Assembly: GCA_937997605.1 (NCBI GenBank) | Contig: CALLFD010000216.1 | Span: 1 to 37,291 of the forward strand | DNA length: 37,291 bases | Source: an uncultured Collinsella sp. | GTDB taxonomy: Bacteria > Actinomycetota > Coriobacteriia > Coriobacteriales > Coriobacteriaceae | Direction: 5' to 3' | Part shown: piece by piece, positions 7,381-15,055 of the stretch | How the letters are laid out: every line of letters starts with the position of its first letter | Numbering within the stretch: the first letter of the stretch is position 1 | The notes under the pieces: generated by a model | Database searches by the model: none | Told to the model about the DNA's origin: nothing | The model's input: only the letters and a program-made list of their open reading frames with translations | Position numbers and translations under genes: made by a program

Positions 7381-8241
7381 ATGAAGCTGAAGAAGCTTGG
7401 CGCATTTGCCGCCACGGGTGCTATGGCACTCGCCCTTGCTCTGACGGGCTGCGGTTCGTCCAACGCCACCTCTGGTTCTGATGCCGGTTCCAGCAGCTCT
7501 GACGACGCTAAGGTCGAGAAGGTCGACGGCTCCAAGGAGTACGCGCTCGTCAAGGATGGTACGCTGACCGTCGGCACCTCTGCCGAGTACGCTCCGTTTG
7601 AGTACAAGGATGACAACGGCGATTATCAGGGCTTTGACCTTGAGCTCATCAAGGCCATCGGCGACAAGCTGGGCCTGGATGTCGAGTATATCAACAATGA
7701 CTTTGACACGCTGGTTCCGGGTGTCGCTTCGGGCGCCAAGTATGACGTTTCCATTGCGGCTATCACCGACACGCCCGAGCGTGAGAAGGAAGTCACTTTC
7801 TCTGATTCCTACTACATGGACGATCAGGCTATTGTGACCAAGGTCGATAACACCGACATCACGGCCGACAACTACAGCGAGAAGCTCAACAACGCTGACG
7901 CTACCATCATCGTCCAGTCTGGCTCGACCGCCGAGGCCTTTGCCCAGGAGAACTTCCCCAAGGCCAAGATTGTCCCCTACAAGGACGCTACCGAGTGCTT
8001 TAGCGCTCTGCAGTCCGATAAGGGCGACGCTGTAGTCACCAACCGCTCCGTTGCCAGCCAGCTGACCGCCGAGCAGTTCAACACCTGCCAGACCATCAAG
8101 CAGATTAGCACCGGCGAGGAGTACGCCATTGCCATCAACCAGGGCAACACCAAGCTCAAGGATGACATCAACCAGGCCATCAAGGACCTGACCGACGACG
8201 GTACCGTCGACGCCCTCATGGCTAAGTACAATATCAAGTAA
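7381..8241 (+). CDS. Amino-acid ABC transporter substrate-binding lipoprotein
   Basis: A 286-residue family 3 solute-binding protein. A lipoprotein signal peptide is clear: MKLKKLG, a hydrophobic run, and lipobox LTGC with Cys24 as the lipidation site, followed by a Ser/Gly/Asp-rich tether. The mature domain shows TLTVGTSAEYAPFEYKDDNG, GFDLELIKAIGDKLG, and KYDVSIAAITDTPEREK with the usual arginine for the amino-acid carboxylate. The ending DDGTVDALMAKYNIK is also typical. It captures a polar amino acid (glutamine, glutamate, cystine or similar; not resolved) outside the membrane for the permease and ATPase downstream. ATG at 7381 has GGAAGGAG upstream. A hairpin after the gene probably lowers expression of the downstream genes relative to this one. 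Confidence 0.94.
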   Translation: MKLKKLGAFAATGAMALALALTGCGSSNATSGSDAGSSSSDDAKVEKVDGSKEYALVKDGTLTVGTSAEYAPFEYKDDNGDYQGFDLELIKAIGDKLGLDVEYINNDFDTLVPGVASGAKYDVSIAAITDTPEREKEVTFSDSYYMDDQAIVTKVDNTDITADNYSEKLNNADATIIVQSGSTAEAFAQENFPKAKIVPYKDATECFSALQSDKGDAVVTNRSVASQLTAEQFNTCQTIKQISTGEEYAIAINQGNTKLKDDINQAIKDLTDDGTVDALMAKYNIK

Positions 8242-8263
8242 AATAACTACTTGATTGCGCGCG

Positions 8264-8295
8264 GGCCCTTTCCGTTTTGGCGGAAAGGGCCTTTG
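8264..8295 (+). terminator. Intra-operon hairpin after the binding-protein gene
   Basis: GGCCCTTTCCG and CGGAAAGGGCC form a perfect 11-bp stem with a 6-base loop, followed by TTTGCGC. The poor T run suggests partial termination or an mRNA-stabilising end, common between binding-protein and permease genes. Confidence 0.7.
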
Positions 8296-8359
8296 CGCTT
8301 CTCTTGACGGAGAGCGTTTCCGTCTCGTTTTGCCGGCAACTTCTACGATAGGAGCCACC

Positions 8360-9721
8360 TTGTCTCGACTGAACAAAGGGGCCGCGGAGCAGCGTTTTCC
8401 ACTGCCCGCCTTGCTCCAAAAGCTAGTCTGCGTCATGGCCGTGGCGCTCGCGCTGGTGTGCGCGGGGGCATATGCGCCCACGACCGCCCAGGCGCTTGAG
8501 ACCGCAAAGATTACCGCCCGACCCAACACCGGTTCGGGCAGCGATGTGGTCGGCGGCACCGAGACGCGCATTACCTGGGAGGTCCAGGCCGATGCCGATG
8601 AGGAGCTGAGCGGTCTTTCGCTGACGTTTGTCGACGGCACGACGTTTGGTACCGATGACACGCGATTGACGATGCTCTCGGGCGAGGACCTCATGGATCG
8701 TACGCCCATGAAGCCCACGTGCAAGGCTGACGGCCAGACGCTCAAGATTGATTTTGGCGAGACGGCGCCTGCCGGCGGCTTTTTCCGTGTCGAGGTTTAT
8801 GGTGTGACGTTTCCCGTCGAGGGCGGCGATGAGGTCTTTAGCGGCACCTATACGCTCGCTGACGGGTCGACCAAGAAGATCTCCAAGATTCCGTCGGTGG
8901 AGATCAAGGGCGTGACGGCCTTCGATAACTTCTTGGCCGATCTTAAGGAACAGCCGTGGGTCGAGGCTTGGAACTCCAATATGTTCCTGCGCCTGTTCTT
9001 GAACCCGGTCATTTTGGTCCAAAGCCTGCCGATCGTCTTTAAGGGCTTCCTTATGTCGCTCTCGATCGTGCTTGTGGCGTTTCCGCTGGCCATTCCCTTC
9101 GGTTTCGCCCTATCGCTCATGCGCATATCCAAATCGCGCATCCTGCGCTGCCTTGCCGGCATCTATGTGAATATCATCCGTGGTACGCCGGCGTTCCTGC
9201 AGATCTATATCGCGTTCTTCGGTCTGCCGTTGGCCGGCGTCAAGGTGGACGACTATGTTTTGGGCGTTATCGTCATGGCCATGAACTCGTCTGCGTACCT
9301 GTGCGAGATCTTCCGTGCCGGTATTCAATCGATCCCCAAGGGCCAAAACGAGGCTGCTCGCTCTCTGGGCATGAATGCCTTCCAGACGCTGCTCTACGTT
9401 ATGATTCCGCAGACGTTCCGCAATGTTTTGCCTACGCTGACCAGCGAGTTTATCTTGCTTTACAAGGATACGTCGCTGCTTGCCGCCGTGGGTGTGGTCG
9501 AAATCGTCATGAACGCCCGTACCATCGTGGCCACGACGGGCTCCATTACACCGTACGTGGTTGCCGCCCTGTTCTATCTGGTCATCACCCTGCCGCTCGC
9601 TCGCTTGGTGAGCGGTCTTGAGGCGAGGCTTTTGGGTACGACCGAGACCAAGAAGAAGCGTCCCGCCAAGAGCGCCGGACAGGTTGTCGCGACGCCTGCC
9701 GATCACATCGCCGGTCTGTAA
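8360..9721 (+). CDS. Amino-acid ABC transporter permease with N-terminal extracytoplasmic domain
   Basis: About 453 residues, roughly twice the usual ~220 for this HisM/GlnP family. TTG at 8360 is chosen because TAGGAG lies 5 bases upstream and a signal peptide follows (hydrophobic residues ~22-38, TAQA cleavage near 45). Residues ~46-195 are a strand-rich soluble region (ITWEVQADADEELSGLSLTF) containing no binding-protein signature. The membrane domain follows, with PIVFKGFLMSLSIVL, the YVNIIRGTPAFLQIYI segment and the ATPase-contact motif EAARSLGMNAFQTLLYVMIP. The extra domain would sit outside the membrane, possibly docking the lipoprotein or another ligand. ATPase gene 12 bp downstream. 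The transporter role is firm; the role of the extra domain is unknown. Confidence 0.88.
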   Translation: MSRLNKGAAEQRFPLPALLQKLVCVMAVALALVCAGAYAPTTAQALETAKITARPNTGSGSDVVGGTETRITWEVQADADEELSGLSLTFVDGTTFGTDDTRLTMLSGEDLMDRTPMKPTCKADGQTLKIDFGETAPAGGFFRVEVYGVTFPVEGGDEVFSGTYTLADGSTKKISKIPSVEIKGVTAFDNFLADLKEQPWVEAWNSNMFLRLFLNPVILVQSLPIVFKGFLMSLSIVLVAFPLAIPFGFALSLMRISKSRILRCLAGIYVNIIRGTPAFLQIYIAFFGLPLAGVKVDDYVLGVIVMAMNSSAYLCEIFRAGIQSIPKGQNEAARSLGMNAFQTLLYVMIPQTFRNVLPTLTSEFILLYKDTSLLAAVGVVEIVMNARTIVATTGSITPYVVAALFYLVITLPLARLVSGLEARLLGTTETKKKRPAKSAGQVVATPADHIAGL

Positions 9722-9733
9722 GGAGGTCCTATC

Positions 9734-10486
9734 ATGAGCGAAACCAATAACTCGAACGAGGTCGTCGTCAGCATTAAGAACCTCCAGAAGGCCTTTGGCG
9801 ATAACGTGGTCCTGCGCGATATCGATCTGGATGTGCATAAGGGCGAGGTCGTCGTAGTTCTGGGTCCTTCGGGCTCGGGCAAGTCGACGATGCTTCGCTG
9901 CATCAATCGTCTGGAGCATCCTACGAGTGGTTCGATTGTCGTCGAGGGCGTGGATGTGTGCGCCAAGGGCGTTGACCTCAATAAGGTGCGTACGCACTTG
10001 GGCATGGTGTTTCAGCAGTTCAACCTGTTCCCGCACCTGTCGGTCAAAAAGAACGTCATGCTTGCGCAGCAAAAGGTGCTCAAGCGCAGCAAGGAAGAGG
10101 CCGAGAAGATCGCCGTCGAGGAGCTGACCAAGGTCGGTCTTGCCGAGCGTATCGACTTTATGCCGAGCCAGCTCTCGGGCGGCCAGCAGCAGCGCGTTGC
10201 CATCGCCCGCGCCCTGTCGATGAACCCTCACGTTATGCTCTTTGACGAGGCCACGTCGGCGCTCGATCCCGAGCTGGTTCGCGACGTTCTGGGTGTCATG
10301 CGCGACCTGGCACGCGATGGCATGACCATGATCGTCGTGACGCACGAGATGGGCTTTGCCCGCGACGTCGCCGACCGCGTCGTCTTTATGGACGGCGGCG
10401 TCATTGTGGAAGAGGGTACGCCGAGCGAGGTCTTCGACCACCCCAAGAGCGAGCGCACCAAGGCGTTCTTGGGCAATATCTCGTAG
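9734..10486 (+). CDS. glnQ: Polar amino-acid ABC transporter ATP-binding protein
   Basis: A 250-residue ATPase of the GlnQ/HisP family. Walker A GPSGSGKST at residues 44-52, Q-loop VFQQFNLFPHLSV, signature LSGGQQQRVAIARAL, Walker B VMLFDEATSALDPE and the switch histidine in IVVTHEMGFARDVADRV are all intact. It powers the permease encoded 12 bp upstream; AAGGAGG precedes the ATG. It is the last gene of the operon and is followed by a strong bidirectional terminator. The substrate is inferred only as a polar amino acid; the gene symbol reflects the family rather than proven glutamine transport. Confidence 0.93.
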   Translation: MSETNNSNEVVVSIKNLQKAFGDNVVLRDIDLDVHKGEVVVVLGPSGSGKSTMLRCINRLEHPTSGSIVVEGVDVCAKGVDLNKVRTHLGMVFQQFNLFPHLSVKKNVMLAQQKVLKRSKEEAEKIAVEELTKVGLAERIDFMPSQLSGGQQQRVAIARALSMNPHVMLFDEATSALDPELVRDVLGVMRDLARDGMTMIVVTHEMGFARDVADRVVFMDGGVIVEEGTPSEVFDHPKSERTKAFLGNIS

Positions 10487-10509
10487 CCGGTTGATGTAAC
10501 TGCCGTTAT

Positions 10510-10551
10510 AAAAGAGCGGGGGCTGGACTTGAATCCAGCCCCCGCTCTTTT
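10510..10551. terminator. Bidirectional terminator between glnQ and flavodoxin genes
   Basis: A 17-bp perfect stem (AAAAGAGCGGGGGCTGG and its complement) with an 8-base loop, A-rich on one side and TTTT on the other. It lies between convergent genes and can stop transcription from both. Confidence 0.93.
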
Positions 10552-10603
10552 GTAGGGATAAGGATGCGCTTTGATGCAGACTCTTTTGGAGGTCCTGGGT
10601 TCG

Positions 10604-11023
10604 TTACGCGAGCTCGGCTCCGAGGGCCTTGCAAGCGGTCTCGCCCTCATCGTCGGGCGCATCGTAGCAAATGACGGAATCGACGACATTGACGCCCGCC
10701 TCGTCGGCATCGGCCTTCCAGTTGTCCATCCACTCGCCCTCGGCCCACGAATAAGAGCCAAAGAGGACGACCTTCTTATCGCCGAGGGTCTCCTTGACCT
10801 CGTCCCACATAGGCTGGAACTCGTCATACTCAAGCTCCTCGGAACCCATGGCGGGGCAGCCGAAGGCAATGGCGTCATAGCTGGCGGCCTTGTCTGCGGA
10901 GAAGTCGGCGCAGGAGATGACCTCTGCCTCGGCGCCGGCACCGGTTGCGCCCTCGGCAACGAAGTTTGCCATGGCCTCGGTGTTGCCTGTACCGCTCCAG
11001 TAGACGACTGCGATCTTGCTCAT
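10604..11023 (-). CDS. Flavodoxin
   Basis: A 139-residue short-chain flavodoxin carrying FMN as a low-potential electron carrier. The phosphate-binding loop WSGTGNTEAMA follows the first strand (MSKIAVVY). The segments GCPAMGSEELEYDEFQP and LFGSYSWAEGEWMDNW carry the aromatic residues that sandwich the flavin ring. The C-terminus is a typical helix. AAAGGAAG precedes the ATG. It is downstream of, and presumably co-transcribed with, the DUF3793 gene (46-bp gap), a pairing known in anaerobic Firmicutes and Coriobacteriia. A low-iron role is inferred. Confidence 0.94.
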   Translation of the reverse strand: MSKIAVVYWSGTGNTEAMANFVAEGATGAGAEAEVISCADFSADKAASYDAIAFGCPAMGSEELEYDEFQPMWDEVKETLGDKKVVLFGSYSWAEGEWMDNWKADADEAGVNVVDSVICYDAPDDEGETACKALGAELA

Positions 11024-11069
11024 ATGTCTTCCTTTCGGTTGTGCGGCGTGCGACCGCGTTTTGTATGCT

Positions 11070-11774
11070 CTATCGGGTTGCCTGGACAAGTTGTCCCAGG
11101 GTGCAGCCCTGTTGATAGATGTAGGTAAGGTATTGCGTGCATGTGCGATAGGAATCGAAGGTCGTGAGCGCCTGCTCAACGTTTGTGTATACCTTCCATG
11201 CGCCAAAGACCTTATAGTTTTCGCCGTGCTGGACGATAAACTGATGGACATCTTCGTAGGGATAGCCCAAAAAATAGCCAATTTCGTGGGGGAACTCGCA
11301 CATGCACCCCGTATCGCAGTGCCTATTTCGCTCGAGTGCGCAGACGCTGCCGTCATAGGCGCTTTCTGCGGCATTGCTGCTTGCCAGCGTGATGCGCGCG
11401 GCGAGATGCACCAGTGATGCGGGCAGGTTGTGGACATCGTAACCTTCGGCGGCAAGCGCCGTCGTGGCGCGGGGGTCGGAGAGGTATCGCATGAGGTCCG
11501 CAGGGCGGTACACATAGATGAGCGCTCCGCAGGGGCGCCAGACCAAAACGCTCATATGGATCCCGAGTGGCTGGAGCTCGCGGTTGCATTGGGCTATGAC
11601 GGCGAGCAGGCGAGAGCGTCGCCCTTCGATATGGGCGGCGCCGGGTTTTCCGTTTTGGTTGGCGTAAACGCCGGGATAGGTAAAGAGCGATGCCGGCTTG
11701 ATGCTCGCGAGCGTGGGGGAGCAGTTGCGCACGACCGCTGCCTGAAACGTTGGAATGTCTATGGTTCGAGTCAC
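11070..11774 (-). CDS. DUF3793 family protein
   Basis: A 234-residue cytoplasmic protein starting at GTG with TAAGGAG upstream. It matches the DUF3793 pattern as I know it: an N-terminal region ending in a CNRELQPLGIHMSVLVWRP segment, then LIYVYRPADLMRYL. A cysteine-containing CDTGCMCEFPHEIGYFLGYP stretch is followed by EDVHQFIVQHGENYKVFGAWKVY and a tyrosine-rich helical end. The EFPHEIG.FLGYP motif is the family hallmark. The biochemical function is unknown; family members commonly neighbour flavodoxin or iron genes, as here. A good minus-strand promoter lies 40-65 bp upstream. Confidence 0.82.
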   Translation of the reverse strand: MTRTIDIPTFQAAVVRNCSPTLASIKPASLFTYPGVYANQNGKPGAAHIEGRRSRLLAVIAQCNRELQPLGIHMSVLVWRPCGALIYVYRPADLMRYLSDPRATTALAAEGYDVHNLPASLVHLAARITLASSNAAESAYDGSVCALERNRHCDTGCMCEFPHEIGYFLGYPYEDVHQFIVQHGENYKVFGAWKVYTNVEQALTTFDSYRTCTQYLTYIYQQGCTLGQLVQATR

Positions 11775-11812
11775 GGCGCTCCTTACGGATTTAAACTGTT
11801 AGCCTAGGAAAA

Positions 11813-11840
11813 CTTATACACGAAAGTAAGCCATGGTCAA
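11813..11840 (-). promoter_or_regulatory. Promoter of the DUF3793-flavodoxin operon
   Basis: On the minus strand TTGACC (11835-11840) and TATAAG (11813-11818) are 16 bases apart. Just downstream, GTTAGCCTAGG (11798-11808) resembles the core of a DtxR/IdeR iron box but matches only about 11 of 19 consensus positions. Iron control is a guess. Confidence 0.55.
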
Positions 11841-11866
11841 CAAAAAAGTTTGAAGAGGGAAACTAA

Positions 11867-11926
11867 TTGACCGAACAGACATGATTTTGGGTTAAGATGG
11901 GGACACCCCATGGGGGTATCTAGATA
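11867..11926 (+). promoter_or_regulatory. Promoter and twin-palindrome operator of the metal-binding protein gene
   Basis: TTGACC (11867-11872) and TAAGAT (11893-11898) have a long 20-base spacer. Then come two perfect palindromes in a row: CCCCATGGGG (11906-11915) and TATCTAGATA (11917-11926). C/G-tract palindromes of the first kind are typical of copper-responsive CsoR-type operators. The position over the likely transcription start suggests repression. Confidence 0.55.
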
Positions 11927-11948
11927 GGGCTACTTGAAAGGGGAACGC

Positions 11949-12332
11949 ATGAGTGACTTGCTCAGCCCTGCGAATCTCATCGTGCTGGCCGTCATTGCCG
12001 TCGGCATGTTTTTTGGACTGCGTCGCATTGCCGCTTCGACACATGGGAAGAGTTGTTGCAGCGATGGTGCGAGCGGCAAGAAGGCCAAAAAGGTTGTTGT
12101 GGTGGATACCGATGCGTCACACTATCCCTATAGCGATGAGCTGCTCATCGGCGGCATGAGCTGTGACGGCTGCGCTCAGAACGTAGCCAATGCCCTCAAT
12201 GCACTGGATGGCGTGTGGGCAACGGTGACGTATGCGGACCACACGGCACGCGTGCGCTCTAAGCAGCCGGTTGATCGTGATGTCCTCGAGACGGCCGTGA
12301 AAGACGCGGGCTACTACGTCATGACGCTGTAA
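11949..12332 (+). CDS. Membrane-anchored heavy-metal-associated (HMA) domain protein
   Basis: A 127-residue protein with one N-terminal membrane helix (LIVLAVIAVGMFFGL, residues ~9-24). A short linker with a CC pair (HGKSCCSDGASGKK) follows, then an HMA domain at residues ~62-127 carrying the metal-binding loop GGMSCDGCAQNV. The end is DVLETAVKDAGYYV. HMA domains bind Cu(I), Zn or similar through the CxxC; an isolated, membrane-tethered copy is usually a chaperone or sensor feeding a P-type ATPase, which is not present in this window. GAAAGGGGA precedes the ATG. The twin palindromic operator upstream fits metal control. The domain call is firm, the metal identity inferred. Confidence 0.88.
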   Translation: MSDLLSPANLIVLAVIAVGMFFGLRRIAASTHGKSCCSDGASGKKAKKVVVVDTDASHYPYSDELLIGGMSCDGCAQNVANALNALDGVWATVTYADHTARVRSKQPVDRDVLETAVKDAGYYVMTL

Positions 12333-12358
12333 GCGTCGCTCTGGATGCGCTTCCTTGG

Positions 12359-12784
12359 CTAGGCTCGTCCGCGCAGTTCGATGTCTTGGATGCCGTCGAA
12401 GTCGATGGCGATGTCTCGGAGCTTGAGGAGCTTGAAGGCGGGGAGCACCTCGTCGAGGATGCCGGTGCGGCTGCGATAGCCGTATGTATCGTAATAGGTG
12501 ACACGAACCAAGTCGCCACGTTTGAGACCCTCGAGTTTTTTAGAAAGCACGAGGGCTTTTTCTTCCGTGAGCTCACGTTTTGGCTCGATGGTGATTTCCT
12601 GCTTGCGCACGAGTTCGTAGTATCCCGTGAGGGCGGCAAAGGGCATAAACTGTGCGGCGCGGTTGGCGCGCACGGCACCGTTGGCAGTGAGGTTGGGGTC
12701 GGCGGCGCGGCGTCTGCCCTCGGGGTCCGCCAAGCGCTCGAAGGCGGTCGGCGGGCGCACGGGCTGTTGTTTGGGTTTAGGCAC
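12359..12784 (-). CDS. YolD-like family protein
   Basis: A 141-residue protein with the YolD core RAAQFMPFAALTGYYELVRKQE followed by a coil (LTEEKALVLSKKLEGLKRGD) and an Sm-like strand region (LVRVTYYDTYGYRSRTGILDEV). The GTG start at 12784 has GGAGG 5 bases upstream and overlaps the 3' end of umuC by 8 bp (GTGCCTAA), indicating translational coupling. YolD-like genes accompany Y-family polymerases in Firmicutes, where they are proposed to act like UmuD partners in SOS mutagenesis. A TTG 12 bases upstream is a possible alternative start. Its role as a polymerase partner is inferred from family and context. Confidence 0.85.
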   Translation of the reverse strand: MPKPKQQPVRPPTAFERLADPEGRRRAADPNLTANGAVRANRAAQFMPFAALTGYYELVRKQEITIEPKRELTEEKALVLSKKLEGLKRGDLVRVTYYDTYGYRSRTGILDEVLPAFKLLKLRDIAIDFDGIQDIELRGRA

Positions 12785-14282
12785 GGTGTCCTCCAACTTG
12801 TTCGTTGCGTTCGCGCGCGGTGGCGCCGGCGGTAAAGCTTAATCCCTTGACGAGCGCGTTCTTGCCGTACTTGCCTTTCACGGCCAGGACGGTGCGCGCC
12901 AGGTCGCGCTCGCGCTCATCGGCCTCGATATCGCTGAATAGATCGATGGTGGCAAATTCCTCGGGCATGAGGTTGCCAAATCCCAGGTTGATGCGCTTGA
13001 CCGGTCGTTTGGGATCGACAGTCTGCGCCCAGAGCTCATCGAAATAGCCCATGATCTTCTTAAACGAATTGGTACGCTCGCTCAGCTTTCGCGAGGCGTT
13101 AGAGTGCGCAAAGAGTGCGGCATAGCCACCGCGCGGTTTGCCGCCATGCTCTCCCACAAAGATGCCATCGATTGCCTGCGCTTCGCGCACCAGGCGACGC
13201 CGTTCGTCATCGCGCTGGACGGGCTTGGGCGCACGGGGCGCGAGCTCGGGGCCGGCGGTTGCGGTGGGTTCGATACTCGATGTGCTCGAGCGCAGGTGCC
13301 CGCATCCGTCCACATACTGCGCTGTACCGCTGGCGTCGAGGCGGCGTATGTCGGCGCGTTCGCTCGCGTAGCCCACAAAGAGCGAGATGCTGTCGCAGAC
13401 CACGTGCTTATCGACCAAGTCTAAAACGGCGTTGTCGACCATCTCGCGCAAGACGGTATAGGCCTGTTCGTAGGCATAACCCTTCGAGAGCACCTGTCCT
13501 GTGGTGGTCGAAGTTGCTTGCGGGCGATAGGCTTGGATATCGGCGATGGTTGTCGGCTCGCGCCCGAAGGCATGGTCGATGAGATATTCGGCATTGACGC
13601 CGAGCTCGTCGTAAAGCAGGTTTTCGTCGAGCGCCGCGACGCCCATCAGATCGTAGACGCCGTATTTCTCGAGGCGGGCTGCCACGCCGGGACCGATGCC
13701 CCAGATATCGGTGATGGGACGATGGGGCCAGATCTCCTTGCGAAAGGTCTCGTCGTCGAGTATGCCGATGCGGCTGGGTACGTGCTTGGCGGTAATGTCG
13801 AGCGCTACCTTGGCCTGGAATAGGTTGGGGCCGATGCCGACCGTCGCCGTGATGCCGGTGCGCGCGAGGACCTCGTCGCGCAGCGTGCAGGCGAACCCTT
13901 CCGCATCTGTGTGATAGAGGTCCAGATAGGGCGTCACGTCGATAAAGCATTCATCGATTGAATAGACGTGAATGTCTTGCGGACTTACGTATTCCAGATA
14001 GATGCCGTAGATTTGCGCCGACACCTCCATATAGTGCTGCATGCGCGGTACGGCCGTGATGTAGTCGATGCCATCGGGAATCTCGAATAGGCGGCAGCGA
14101 TTGTGAATCCCTAAGTCCTTCATGGCCTGCGTGATGGCGAGGCAGATGGTCGTGCGCCCGCGCGATTCGTCGGCAACGACCAGGTTGGTGGTGAGCGGAT
14201 CGAGCCCACGGTCGACGCACTCGACGCTGGCATAAAACGTCTTGAGGTCGATGCAGATATAGGTGTGCTGCTCGTGCGCCAT
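12777..14282 (-). CDS. Y-family DNA polymerase (UmuC/ImuB/UvrX-like)
   Basis: A 501-residue translesion polymerase. The palm motifs are intact: CIDLKTFYASVEC with Asp12, and YSIDECFIDVT with the Asp110/Glu111 pair. GIGPNLFQAKVALD and WGIGPGVAARLEKYGV (helix-hairpin-helix) follow, then the little-finger region with SISLFVGYA. Between about residues 335 and 380 there is a variable Pro/Arg-rich insertion. The length exceeds DinB (~350) and fits the UmuC/UvrX subgroup. ATG at 14282 has GAAAGGA upstream. Two DinR/LexA-type boxes lie just before the gene, so SOS induction is likely. It is coupled to yolD by an 8-bp overlap. Confidence 0.93.
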   Translation of the reverse strand: MAHEQHTYICIDLKTFYASVECVDRGLDPLTTNLVVADESRGRTTICLAITQAMKDLGIHNRCRLFEIPDGIDYITAVPRMQHYMEVSAQIYGIYLEYVSPQDIHVYSIDECFIDVTPYLDLYHTDAEGFACTLRDEVLARTGITATVGIGPNLFQAKVALDITAKHVPSRIGILDDETFRKEIWPHRPITDIWGIGPGVAARLEKYGVYDLMGVAALDENLLYDELGVNAEYLIDHAFGREPTTIADIQAYRPQATSTTTGQVLSKGYAYEQAYTVLREMVDNAVLDLVDKHVVCDSISLFVGYASERADIRRLDASGTAQYVDGCGHLRSSTSSIEPTATAGPELAPRAPKPVQRDDERRRLVREAQAIDGIFVGEHGGKPRGGYAALFAHSNASRKLSERTNSFKKIMGYFDELWAQTVDPKRPVKRINLGFGNLMPEEFATIDLFSDIEADERERDLARTVLAVKGKYGKNALVKGLSFTAGATARERNEQVGGHRA

Positions 14283-14296
14283 CCGTGTCCTTTCAT

Positions 14297-14310
14297 CAAA
14301 CACATGTTCT
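14297..14310 (-). promoter_or_regulatory. DinR/LexA-type SOS box 1
   Basis: Read on the minus strand, AGAACATGTGTTTG matches the Gram-positive SOS consensus CGAACRNRYGTTYG at 13 of 14 positions. It sits 14 bp upstream of the umuC start. Confidence 0.75.
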
Positions 14311-14313
14311 TAT

Positions 14314-14327
14314 CGAATACCTGTTCG
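14314..14327 (-). promoter_or_regulatory. DinR/LexA-type SOS box 2
   Basis: Read on the minus strand, CGAACAGGTATTCG matches CGAACRNRYGTTYG at 13 of 14 positions. It lies inside the wider palindrome TATCGAA-N6-TTCGATA (14311-14330), three bases from box 1. Confidence 0.78.
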
Positions 14328-14364
14328 ATAATACCCGCTCGTCCGGACGTCGTCAAAACCTGTC

Positions 14365-14392
14365 AAAAAGGGACTGGTTTGTTTTGGTAGGT
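14365..14392. repeat. Solo inverted-repeat arm, left of the Fe-ADH-like gene
   Basis: These 28 bases (AAAAAGGGAC...TTTTGGTAGGT) match the reverse complement of 15092-15119 at 24 of 28 positions, so the intervening gene is bracketed by inverted copies. Upstream bases allow a short imperfect hairpin (AACCTGTC with GACTGGTT). Confidence 0.75.
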
Positions 14393-14519
14393 ATGGTCGT
14401 GCGGTTGGATCGGGTTTTAACGCAGCTCTAAAGAGTGCGAAACAGCTCGGAAAACCTCGCTTCGTAGCATGAGCCTAACGATTGATACCGCCTATACGCA
14501 CGGAAGGGTTGTGGAAAAG

Positions 14520-15044
14520 ATGGTCAATTATGGGTTTGGTATGCCGACGCGCCTTGTTGCGGATGGAGACGTGGCTCGCTGGTGCGGACGATTGGTCGCT
14601 CACTACGGTGGCACCAAGGCGCTGGTCGTGTTGGGCGGTGACAAACATACGCACGATGAGCTCGTCTCGGCGGCGCTCGGCTCGCTTGATCGAGCTCTGC
14701 TCGAACGCGTGCTTTTTCGCTGCGGCTTGGTCGGGGGCGATGGGGGAGACGATTTGGTCGATGAGGCCGTAGCCCTGGCGACCGACGAAGGCGTGGACTT
14801 TGTCCTGGCGATTGGCGATGCCGATACTGCCGGCTTTGCGCGCGAGCTCGCGCGTCGCATGGCGGCGCTCGATGCCGGCGAAGACGGCTTTGTGCCTTAT
14901 GGATGCATTGTCTCGGAGGGCAAGGTGCCTGCTGTCGTGGGCACCGGCGAGGTTCCCGTTTTTGCCATTATCGCGCCCGAACTGCTGGAGGGCATCGGGT
15001 CTCCTCTGCGTGAGTTACTCGGTAGCGTCTGCGCCGCGGCCTAA
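14520..15044 (+). CDS. Short protein resembling the N-terminal domain of iron-containing alcohol dehydrogenases
   Basis: About 174 residues. The opening MVNYGFGMPTRLVADGDVARW and HYGGTKALVVLGGD resemble the first strand, PT motif and nucleotide strand of iron-dependent alcohol dehydrogenases (butanol dehydrogenase type). VDFVLAIGDADTAGFA aligns with the position of the family's GGGS loop, but the glycines are replaced. The whole C-terminal iron-binding helical domain is missing (family ~380 residues). It is thus either a stand-alone domain or a decayed gene that remains open. ATG at 14520 is preferred from homology; ATG at 14469 in the same frame adds 17 residues, and neither has a strong ribosome binding site. 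It is bracketed by inverted repeats at 14365 and 15092. Function not assignable. Confidence 0.6.
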   Translation: MVNYGFGMPTRLVADGDVARWCGRLVAHYGGTKALVVLGGDKHTHDELVSAALGSLDRALLERVLFRCGLVGGDGGDDLVDEAVALATDEGVDFVLAIGDADTAGFARELARRMAALDAGEDGFVPYGCIVSEGKVPAVVGTGEVPVFAIIAPELLEGIGSPLRELLGSVCAAA

Positions 15045-15055
15045 TATTTGCCATA

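Noticed and set aside
9110..10441. A 443-codon minus-strand frame opposite the permease and ATPase genes
   Set aside because: It crosses two genuine genes of the opposite strand and encodes Arg/His-rich low-complexity sequence typical of an antisense frame.
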